Origin: Dromaius novaehollandiae
Taxonomy: Eukaryota > Chordata > Aves > Casuariiformes > Dromaiidae
DNA length: 64,000 bases
NCBI RefSeq assembly: GCF_036370855.1
Contig: NC_088099.1
Coordinates: 23,093,501-23,157,500 of the forward strand
Direction of reading: 5' to 3'
The notes beneath the pieces are model-generated. The model was not told where the DNA came from, made no database searches, and worked only from the letters and a program-made list of their open reading frames with translations. How positions within the stretch are numbered: the stretch's first letter is position 1; the number at the start of each line of letters is the position of its first letter. Of the stretch, positions 12,501-24,500 are shown piece after piece. A program made the position numbers and the translations under genes.

Positions 12501-15500
12501 ACCCAGCCAAATGTTAGATCCCTTTTGTAATCTTTTGTCATCTATGACAAGATCTGACTATGCACACATAAGCGATCACACACCACTGCCTACGTCTGTA
12601 ACTATTCTTGATGTTTCATATCACGTTCCAGTGATGCCATCTGAGCATATACTTCAAGACTTACAATACAAAGAGATGGTGAGGACATAAATGGATTGAC
12701 TTCCATTTCTCCTTCCATTTCCTCATCCACTAGCTTTCGATGTGTGGCCAAATGGAGATCGGGGCAGGAGGAGACGTTAGGCAGATCAACGGTGGTTCTT
12801 TCAGGGCTTCACATTCAGAGTAGCATGAATTAAGTATAGACTATACTTTTATTGCCCTTGCACCAGAGGATGCTACTAGGGCAAGGTGCAATCTCTCCCT
12901 GCAACGCCTTTCTCCTGGCGTAAATCTTATGGAATTAACCAAATTCATCTTTCCTCTAACCTTGCAGCAGAAACTGAGGTAGCAGTCCCTTCCTAGATAA
13001 ATGCAACAGATGCTGGTATTTAAACTATTAGAAGTAGTGGCTGTCTTAGGTTTGCAGCAAACTGGAATCTAATCAGTGGATCCCCAATTCTGTGCACAAA
13101 AAAGGATTTTTAGCTTGAATCCAAGCTTTCCAAAATTCCCTAACACTTGGTTTGGCCAGCAAATGCCATCCAGATCCTCCCTCAGGCAAAAACTGCTCCT
13201 TGCCATTTTTTCTCGAAACTCTTCAGGGGAAAGAGGTCAAGTCTTTCCGATAAAAATCAGACATCCATTAACCTGATGACTTTGCCAGTGCATTTAAGTT
13301 GCCCTAAATGTTCCAAAATACCGTAAAAAGATAAATAAAACAAAAATGACTTCAGGAAGGAACTATGCATATCAGAAAGCGATCTTAGCACTCTTCAGAT
13401 CCATATCACTAAATGTTTGTCAGCTTTTAACTCCCTCTAGTACCCCCTACACCAATATCTCCATGAGTAATACCATAAAACCCCAAATTTCACACCAACA
13501 GATAGGGGTAGCTAAAGGGCAGAGTATGGTAGATGAGATAAAACCTCAGCTAACTAAGTGTTCCTTGCAACTCACACCACATGAACCAAGGCCAAGTGAC
13601 CCTGCAAACCTCCCCTTCCTGAATTTCAAGTTCTCCAGGCTTTACCAGTAAAAATGTGAAGTGCCTTTACCTTGACAGTTGAAGCAAGTGCCATTTCCAA
13701 CTTCAGGTAAGCTGACTGACTCCAACATTCATGCATTCAGCTTCCTGCCAGTGTCTGAGCCTATAATTCTGTAAGTTAGACAAACCACCTACTACATCAG
13801 CATCTAACATTGGCATAGCCACTGCCCAGGAAGCACAGACAATAGAGCATGAAAATCCTTATGCTCTTAAGAAGCTGTTTATTCAGTTACTATGCACATC
13901 ATAGCCTGGTTGCCATGGAAGAAATACAGATTTACATACTTCTCAAAGTATGACCACTACTACAATGGAGAAGAACTCAAAAAAGATTATAATCTTACCC
14001 ATGCTTCTGATCAGGGCAAAATTCTTCACTAAAACACACATCAAATGCTAATCTTCTGGACACATCTGACTGCACATGAAGTTCCTTTTCCGTGCTGAAT
14101 TCTTAATGCAGCAATAACACTGCAGATCTAAATTTTGCCCTGGCCAGAAAACACCCCTACACACATAGTTCTGTTCAATATAGGGAGATTAATATGCTGT
14201 AGCCTACATGGCTTTCTTCTTCCATGGATACTACTAAGGTTTTGCTCTCTCAAGGATAATGTTCTTCTCTTTCTCATTCCTTCCTCGAACTGATCCTGTG
14301 GTCCCTTTTTCACTTTCATCTAAGAATGCATCTGCTACCCCCCAATGTCACCTAGAACTTCCTCCTAGACCTGCTGCAGAGCTGGCGCAAACCTCTCCCA
14401 CTGGACTCAATCTCACTTTCTGAAGTGTGTACACCAGAACGATGCAGAGATGTGTGAACCAGCCCTATGCACAGCCACCACTACTGCTGTTGATGATGGT
14501 ACCTAACTGAAGTAATTTAGGAAAACCAGCCTACTGGGAAAAACATTTCCCAATTTTCCTGTATCTACTGAAGTTTTCTGTTTTGAAGTCCATCAGTTAT
14601 TCTGCTATCCTCACACCTTCCCATTCACTTTCCTTCAAATTTTCTTCCATCTTGAGACTCTCAAACAACTTCTCACTATTAACTAAGAAATACAAAAGCC
14701 TTTACAAAAATTTTGGATCTTTGCCATTAAATGTGTTTATGCCATCAAATTCTGTACATTCCATGAAGTATGCAGAGGAGTTGGGGGCAGGGGGAGACAT
14801 TTTTTTCAATGCTGTCAATGACAAACATGAAAATACAGTCCAAAACACAAAAATAAATTATATTTATGTCTTTGTTTGTTTCCCCAGAGATATGAAAGCC
14901 TGATTTCTTCTTATGTATGAAAGAAATATTCTAAAGTTCAGTATTTTGAGACATACTGGAACTGGAAGCAAGAACTGAAGTTTCTTTCACCTTTTCTCTA
15001 ATTTTGCTTCAGAGTGTATGCTTGCCCTATGATGCAAGCTCTGTACAGTCTTCAAGCCAACTGGAAAAAAAAATATTAATTCTCCTCTTCAATCTGTAAG
15101 TGTGCTCACCAAAAGTACAGCCCTTAAGTCTTAGTTTTGCACAATAAGAAAACGCTTTTGTTATGAAAAAATATCTTTTTTAATTCCTGATTAAATGGGT
15201 AAACCCTGAAGGAGGTGGTAAGTAAGTTCAATGGTTTAAATTACCACAAAGATACCATTTTGCAACATCATACACTATGACTGACTTTTATTCCAGGGGA
15301 TTATCTCAACTCCTGTAGTAGGCCTAGATTATCTCTCATTGTCACATTCACCAGGGAAGCCTTTCAAAGTAGCCTTGTAATTGCAGGTATGTAGTCACTC
15401 AGTAAAGGCTTCCACTAACGCCATTAATAACTATTTTCCTCACAGCTTTTAATGCGCAGTGCAGATAAAAGCATAAAATCTAAGTCACCTAGACTCCAGA

Positions 15501-18500
15501 CCCAGGATTTATAACTCTGTCTAGGAAAAGAAAGCTGGTGCTTCTTAAAAGTTTCTTAAAAGAAACTTTTAATTCTACTATGAAGCACACAAACATGTGT
15601 AAATGTTCTTCTTCAGGAAGCTACAAAGACATACTGGATGAATTTGGATTTCTTCTAATTGACTGAATATGGGATATACAGCTAACTTAAGAAACTGTAC
15701 TGGCAATTTTTAATGATGTTAGAGAGAAAGGTATGTTCAGATGAAAGAAGTTTCTTCCAAAGGCCACATGCACAAACTGAAATCCGGAAATACAGATCTC
15801 AGGGAAAGTAGCCTTCAAAGAAAGCCACTAATGCCTACTTCTCAGGGAATCAACAAAAACAACTTTCTGGCAACCTTGAACAGCGAACTTTCATCAAAAA
15901 AGTAATACCTATAAACCTCTACTCTAGGCTGCTTCAAACAGTAATATCCCCTACTCTTATGCTCTTGAATAGAAAAAAAGCCCAAATGATAAATGAAATG
16001 ATGTGATAATTAAGCCAATGGCTGCAAGACTTTACCTTTCCCCTCATGATGACGCAGTCCTCTTGCCTATTGTTTGCATGAGTGGGTTCTCCACGAAGCC
16101 ACTTGGTGTACGTCACAGGTGTGCCATCACTCCATTCAAAGTACATCTGAACTTTGAGGTCATTCAGCCCAATCCACAGCTCATCGTCTGGCTCTAAAAC
16201 ATATCATTAATACGGTTGATAAACAGGTCTTGTATACGATATAAACTTTTATCTCCATGGAACAGAAAAGAACTTATGCTCAGGAAGGTTAAAAGGCAGT
16301 CACAGGAAATTAAGCCTATTTCATAAAGAAGGCAGACTGTTCACAGAATCACAGAAGGGTTGAGGTTGGAAGGGACCTCTGCAGATCAGCTAGTCCAACC
16401 CCCCTGCTCAAGCAGGGTCACCTAGAGCACATTTCCAAGGCTTGTGTCCAGACAGCTTTTGAATATCTCCAAGGAGGGAGACTCCACAGCCTCTCTGGGT
16501 AAACTGTTCCAGCGCTGTCACCCTCACAGTAAAGAAGTTTTTCCTCATGTTCAGACAGAACTTCCTGTGTTTCAGTTTGTACCTCTCATCCTATCACTGG
16601 GCACCACTTAAAAGAGTCTGGCTCCATCCTCTCTACCCCCTCCCTTCAGATACTTATACGCATTAATAAGATCCCCCCTCAGCCTTCTCTTCTCCAGGCT
16701 GAACAGTCCCAGCTCTCTCAGCCTTTCCTCAAAAGAAGGAAGATGCTCCAGTCCCTTAATCATCTTAGTAGCCCTCTGCTGGACTCGCTCCCAGAGCTCC
16801 ATGCCTCTCTTGTATTGGGGAGCCCAGAACTGGACCCAGTACTCCAGATGTGGCCTCACTAGGGTTGAATAGAGGGGGAGGATCACCTCCCTCGACCTGC
16901 TGGCAATGCTCTGCCTAATGTAGCCCAGGATACTATTGGCCTTCTTGGCCGCAAGGGCACATTGCTGGCTCACGGTCAGCCTGCAGTCCACCAGGACCCC
17001 CAGGTCCTTCTCCGCAGAGCTGCTTTCCAGCAGGTCAGCTCCCAGCCTGTACTGGTGCATGGGGTTATTCCTATCTAGGTGCAGGACTTTGCACTTCCCT
17101 TTGTGGAACTTCATGAGGTTCCTCTCTTCCCATCTTTCCAGCCTGTCAAGGTCCCTCTGAATGGCAGCACAGCCCTCTGGTGTATCAAGCACTCCTCCCA
17201 GTTTTGTATCATCAGCAAACTTGTTGAGGGTGCACTCTGTCCCTTCATCCAGGTCACTGATGAAGAGGTTGAAGAATACTGGACGCAGTACTGACCCCTG
17301 GGGGACACCACTATCTACAGGCCTCCAACTAGACTGCACCACTGAACACAACCCTCCGAAATCTGCCTTTCAGACAGTTTTCCACCCACCTCACTGCTCA
17401 CCTATCTCGCACTTTCTTAGCTTGCCTAAAGACCTTGCCTGTTCCTCATATACCCACTCTAGTCATCAAGAAATGCCATCCACTCTAGTGGCAAGACAGT
17501 AACAGGGTGTCTAACTTCCTTCAAAAAGTAGGATTAGCCTTCACAGCTCATCTGTACTGTCCTTACCGTCTCTTGTCCAGCACCAATGGCTCAAACACAC
17601 AGGACACCAGGCTCCACTTTCAAACATGGACCTTCACCTCCTCTTCCAGGCTGCCCTTCATGTTCAAAAGTTCCCCAACATAACACCTCAGTACACTCCT
17701 TTAAGTTCTCTTCTGCTACAAAAACTCAAATCTGTTATGATTACACTGCCCATCATGCTGATTAATGTCTCATTCCCTCCTTAATTCCTGTCATCTATAT
17801 TGTTCTCTAATTTCTCTTTCCTTTAGTTATTTGGTAAGATCTTTCTGTTCTGTGTTTATCTGGCACCTAGGACAGCAGAGGCTTTACCATTACAAAAGCT
17901 CCTATGTACTACGGTAATAACAAACATTAAACAGCAACCCGTAACTAAATGATTACATTTCAGTCATCTAAAAAAGCTACACAGATCAGAAATGGTCATG
18001 AATTAGTGGTGTCACTTTCTACATAGCATTATCTCCTCTGAATAAGAAATGCTGTCAAAGTTCTGCAACCTTCTCTAAAGCTAGGTGACTAAATAGTAAG
18101 AATTTTTTTCATAGCCACCTCATAAATAAGCTGTTTTCTACTCTCCCAGACATGCACTGGGCCATGTTTGTGCCATATCACATGCTGCATTTCTGTGTAA
18201 ACACAGAATTTTCCACAATGCACTTCTTTATTCTTCTCGATGTTCCTCTCTAAAGTTCTCCTTTGTGGGTGATGCCAACAAAAACTGACCAAGTTTGGCT
18301 ATTATGTCAATACTCATCTCATGGTTCCCCCTCTTTGTTTGTTTTATCATGAGACTGTGAATTGTTTGGCACAAAGATTGACTTTTGTTCTGTTTGTACA
18401 GCACTGAGTGCAGCAGTAGATTTCCGATGCAGACAAGATTTTCTAGGCACTGCAACACATGGTGTTCTCATCTCCACAGTGAGTAATGGTAATTTGATAC

Positions 18501-21500
18501 CTTCATAAGACTTCCTTAAAAGGCTTCTTCAGTGATTTCAATTTTCTTCCTCTGAAAAGAAAACTTTCAAAATAGTCTATTGCAGGGAGTGTGCCATATG
18601 CGAGAAGCCTGGCTTCCTTCAAGACTTCTTCCCTTTCAGAAACACTCACTTTTACAAAAACAGTGCAGCTCAGTTAGTCAAGGAAAGTCAAGAAAGCATT
18701 AAACCATGAAATAATGTACTTTCAAGGAGTAAGGTGAATGCATCTATTTTCCTTCATAGCCAAATATAAGTCTAACTTATTTAAAATATCCTAATGTTCC
18801 ATATCTAGAGGTCCCACCTTTCTTGATAATCTCCCTTGAAAAAAGAAAAGAATTACAGGTCTGTTCATTAAATGACAACAAATCACTCTTTCAGGGATAT
18901 GGAGACAAGCCCAAGTTACCATGAAGTTGTCTAGGATGCAAAACTAAAGCATATCAGATATTTTATGATTGTTACTCTAAGAATGCTGTTACACTGCAGG
19001 CCAAGGTAGCTTATTGCATTTTCAGCAAAGAAGAAACCTCTCACTTACCTGGGACTAAGAGCACCCATAAGATTAGTTACTGCAGAGACACAAACATAGT
19101 TGTGAACATGCTCCTCCTGCCAAAAAGCACTGATTGATGCTATATTGAAAATCAGATCCACTCAAAGCAATATCAGCCACAAAACTGCCCCGCAGTCAGC
19201 ATGACCGCATCTCCCTTGATGAACACCCTGCATCTGTGGCCTAACTTGGTTTGCAGTAACTCAAATGTGTGCTCAGAAGCTGAGATCTATTACCTAAGAA
19301 ATGTATGTATAGGGAGCACATTTGAATCCATATACTGGGACAGACATCTTTCTTTTTCAGAAGAAACACAGGTGGAATCTGTGTCAGAACCTGACTTAAA
19401 AATTAGGACATGGCAGTGCTGGTAACAGAACTCAGATCTTCCCACACTGTCTTTGACCAACAAACATTGTTTCCTCTCACCTATCTTTGCAGAGTAGCAG
19501 TACATTTCTCCCATCTGAAAAGGTTAAAAATCATTTTTATCTGAGTAAGAGGGTAGAAGCAGATCCTGAGAAACAGGAGTTTGGGTTTGATGTAATTCAC
19601 AACATTGATCACAGCTATTCTCTGACAGTATAGTTTGTTTCTCTTAGTGCTCTTGCTGTTCTTTTTTCTTCCCAACATTTTTGAAGCTTAAAATTTAACT
19701 CTCCCTCTGCATTCCATGATCAAGATAACTTTTCTGAAACAGACTCCTTTTCTTAGCAAATAAGACATATTCAAGACTCTTAATCTTCTCAATATAAATA
19801 CTGATCTGTCATTACAAAAAATACTCACGGTACCCCAGTTGAGAAATAACAAAGCTGTACTCCTCAACATTATGGATGCTGGCCAGATCCCCATCCTCCT
19901 TTCTACAAGAAGTTAAAGCATCCTTCCATATTTTGAGATCCCTGTGAATTATGTAACAGTGACCAGCATACGACATCCATTGACTGGGACATCTAATAGG
20001 CACGTTAGACTCTGAAAAGAGATGTCCATGAACAGTTTTAGAATGCTATTCTTATCTAAAGACTAAAAATTACATAAGCAAAGATTTAACAAATTAATTG
20101 CGTATGTTCTTCATGAAGAACAGCAGAGCTGAAAAATATGTACAAGGAAGAAAAAATGCAAGCATGATTAAAAATTAAAACTATGACTTATGCTTAAAAA
20201 TTGCTTTTAAAAGTTCAACAAACAAGACAGCACCAGAGTACTGCCAACAAACACACTGTTGTTCAGCAAACAATTCAGCCTTGGGAAGAGTGCCATCCAA
20301 AAATCTAATAAACAATACCACTGTTACAGAAACAACTTATGACTCTGGCAGCACTTGATTTATAATCAGCAGAAGAGCTTAGCGAATACCACTATATAGA
20401 GCAGAACATAGAGTGTAAGTTTGCAGAACTTCTCTTGGCAAAAAATGTTATTACATGTGTTCGGGAAGTAGAAGTAACATGTTTGTGTACGACTGAGTAT
20501 ATTCCATGGAAATATTTAAGTAAGCATCCAAAGTCCCGATCAGTCTGGCCCAGGTTGCAAACACGCATCCTGTTTCAGCTGGAACATGCCAACAATTAGT
20601 AGGTAGTGTCACAACACAGATTTCTAGCACAGCTATAAACATAGCCTGCCATTTGCAGATCTGCCTCAAGAAAGCATTAGCACGTTCTCAGAAAGTGTTA
20701 AGTAACTTTGTCTCCCCAAGGAGGAGGGGATCAGCGCTGGGTCAGAGCTCCATCAATCCTGCCGCAGAAGGGAAAGAACTGGAATAGAGAGGGAGAACCC
20801 TGGAAAATCAAACTGGTTGTACTTAGTGTTGTTGGGATAGGTGAGGAAGGAAAGGGAGAGAGCAAAGTGGCAAATGCTGTTGCAGAATTAGTCTGGTGCT
20901 TTAGACAGCTGTCTAATTCATCCTATGTCTGTACTGGTCTCTGGGCATGTGGCATTTTAAAGTGTTTGCTACAGGAGTCAGAGAACAGCTTTGAAAAAAA
21001 TGTAGGCTTATATGCACCTCCAACACACTTCATGCATCCTTCTGCAAACTGTTATCACTGAAGAGAACAAACATCAGCAGTTCAGCCGCGGCTACAAAGA
21101 CTATCATGAAGCTCTTTATTCCCCAGTGAATCTGTAAAAGTCTGTTTTTTTTCAGACTGTGGTACTATTACTATAATGACTAAAGTAGCTACAGCAGGCC
21201 GGAAGGCTCTTCTGGTTGTAAATCCAGTGAAGCCATGGAATTTGTTGCAGGCAGCAAAATAAAAGAAGCAGTTGACAGTCTAGTTTCTTTGGACCATGTC
21301 TTACTGAACGACACAGTGGCGTATTACTCACTAAGAGAAAGGCTTCAGTTCTTCATTCCTACCACTTACGCAAAATGAACTCTGTGCTTCCCCCTTAAAG
21401 AAAATGCACATGATGACACAAAGCCATATAACCATTTTTTCATCCTAATGAAAAACAAGTGTTAGACCCTGAACTTCATCTAACTTAAGTCAAAGAAGCA

Positions 21501-24500
21501 ATCTGAATTTAAACAAACATGATGCAAACAAGGAAATCACGTTAGTGTGTAAAAAATGTTATCCTTGATGTCCAGCTGATGGATTTACTGTGGAATAGAT
21601 CAACATACAGAAATGAAGCTTGTAAGCACAGAATGGTTTTTTGGTAACAACTTTTCCTCAAAAAGACAGCAAGTAATTTTGTAAGCTATTTAGTTTGGTT
21701 TCCTGAAGTCTGAAGGTCTCACAGTAATTGACTTGGGTGCCTAAGTGGTGAAAGCACTAACTGAAGTTTGCCTCAAGATTCAGGCATTCAAAATTTCTCT
21801 CTCCCATCTCCATTCTCTACGGTCTGATAAGACAGAGCTCACATGGCAGTCACAACAGTGACACTAATAGAAGTCATCTCCTCTAATCAGAGGTTTGGTT
21901 TTATGAAACATCTGGAAACACAACACATGAGGATCACTAGACCCTGCCAGATGAAATCTGTTTCAGCAGGCACTTGGCAGAGGTGGACAGACAGCATGAT
22001 CACACATGCCCATTTCCTTCGAAAATGAAGTTAAAAAATAAACTAGTTTTGCCAGTGAAATTAACAGTCTGCTACTGATCCATTTATCTACAGATAAATG
22101 CTGAGGGCAAATGCTCTGAAGCCCTAGCAGTCTTACATAACCTACATGTATATAATTATGTGGCCCCCTGGTGGAAAAAAGCTTTTGCTGCAAAAAGCTA
22201 CAAAGCTGTTGTATTCATGAAAATCTTCGCTCGCAACAACAGTAAAGATGGTGTGAAGATCTTTCTCTACTTCTCTTTGGATACAAGCATGACTATATTC
22301 TGCTGCAAGGCGTCCTTCTGTCCCGCAGCCCTCACATACTGCCTTGCTGGACTCAGATGTAACTTCTGGGGTTAAATTTCAAAAGACTGCCTATGTGCTT
22401 AACATCAACTGCGCAAGGAAGTGCATGCATGAATTCAATTTATTTCTTGATTCAGGAGCCCTAGTCAGGAAGACATTATCTGCCATGAGTTTTCCCTTAC
22501 ATCACTACAAGTTGAGGGCACTTAACACCTTGTGTGATTACATGCTTATTTCTTTTATGACTTCCTTCCAGTGGACATTTTGGAAAATAAGTTATGATAT
22601 GAATCATTGCCAATTTCTGGTTAATCTGTCACCAAGTTTACTCAACAATTTGTGTACAATTGAAAACTTTTGTCTCATTTCTCTTCTTCCTCCCCATGAC
22701 TGTTGCGCTAAGGGGGCAGGGATCAAAAGCCTAATGCTTAAGAAAAAAATGGCCATTCCACCCCCGACAACTGAATTTAAATCTAAGTAAGATAGCAGCC
22801 ACTACAGAATTGACAGCCTATTTAACGTCATCAGATTTTAAGGACTGATTTAAGAAACTGAAAAGCTGAGCAGTAACCAACTGAAAAGTCTAAGACAAGC
22901 TATACAAAGCCGGCTATCTGGTTATCAGCTGTATACAAACATCAACAAAAATTATGTCTTAATTCAGGAAAGTATTAAAATATACTGTAAAGTCCTTCTC
23001 GAACCAGGCAACAAATATGCTTGATTGCAATTTTGATGTCCCAAACCCTCTATGAGACACTACCACATTCTTATGTGGTTTTCTCTTAGCGATAAAGCAA
23101 AGCAAATCAGACAGAAGTCTCTATCCTAAGCGTTTGGACTGGACTGATTGCATATTGGCAGAATCAGGAAAGGCATTAAAAGACATGCTTTACCAACCAA
23201 AACTTTTGAAAACTAAGTATCTGACATCTGGTTTGCCCATAACGCATATAAATAAACAGACTAAAAATTCAATAGTGGTTTGGCAATTGAGGCTTTCTGC
23301 TTCTAAAACTCATGCAAAGTAGTATCAGTGGATTTAGGATATATCTATACATTCTGGAAAAAGATAAAAACTTGAGAAATAGGGGATAATGGAAAGAAAG
23401 GATGATAAAACAAAGGAAGAAGTAACAAGGTAAATTATGGTACATAGAGGGATTTTAATGCAACAGGTCTAAATAAAGCTACAACAATTTTTCCCTACTT
23501 TGTCTTACCTATGTGCACTAAGCACATGCCAAAATTATATTTCTTCTGAAAGTGTGTGTGTGTGTATTTTTTATCATTACTATTATTATTAAACTGTCTC
23601 AAAAGAATTAAAAAAAATTCCTGTAGTCCACTACCAATTTGCATTAGCAAACTCATTCTATTTCATAAGTAGTAAACATGACTGCAAGATGAAAAGGATT
23701 CTTTTAAATGGGAACTTAAGGCTCTCAATAATAACACTTTTTTAAACATTAAATTATTTCTCCTTTTGCTTCATGAAGAAAATCTGACACTTCTGCTTGT
23801 TTTTTGGAAAAAAGAACTCAGTAATTTCTGCAATATAGAGCTCAAAGCTACTGGAGAAAGATTACTATATAGGAAGTATGGAGGCCAGAATAAAAAGGAT
23901 GTACATGCTGTTCACTTTTACACGGAAACTTAGGCAATCCAAAGTCTGTAGACATATGACCATTTCTCAATTTTACCATCTAAAAAAACCAAACACCTAT
24001 TAGAATTACAGATGTAAAACACTGGTCATTAATAATTTGTTGGAATTTTATGACCCAACCTACCTGCAGGAATAATGAAAGATTCTAAAGTAGCATTTCC
24101 TCGTTTGCAAATATAGCCAAGTTTCTGATCACATTCCCGATTCTCCCACTTGGCACCTTTGCCAGGATTTAACGCTGCACAGATTTTTCCAGGCTCTGGA
24201 GAGGGGTTTCCTTAAAAAACAAAAAAATCCAACAACAAAAACTAATTACAAGCACATCACAGTTACCCCCCTAGTTACTCTCACAGTCTAATTTGTTCCA
24301 TGCTTTAATTATTAGATACATTCATATTTATACAACTTTGATCCTCAACAGTAAGCAGTCCCTTAGCCTGAATGGAGTTCATTTCCTTAGGAGGTATCTT
24401 TTCGTAGCAAGCACAAGTTAAGATACTTATCCAGTTCACATTTTTAAGGGTCTCTTCACAGGTGTAAAGTCTGCATGAAAGGTATAACAGTGCACCAGTT

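Larger units (their letters stand above)
10556..16035 (-). other. MRC1: MRC1 intron 8
   Basis: 5480 bp, the longest intron in the window. Contains a GC-rich block (about 11050-11570), a further mildly GC-rich patch (about 12200-12420) with repeated CATGCCAGC motifs, and a 28-bp palindrome at 15545-15572. No coding segment is recognised. Confidence 0.85.
16194..19828 (-). other. MRC1: MRC1 intron 7
   Basis: 3635 bp. Holds a CR1 LINE fragment (about 16342-17404) and two older L3/CR1-like relics (about 17818-17935 and 18335-18440). The remainder is AT-rich with nothing recognisable. Confidence 0.85.

Noticed and set aside
22344-22790. 148-codon plus-strand open frame in MRC1 intron 6
   Set aside because: No recognisable motif, codon pattern like surrounding intron, no splice support.
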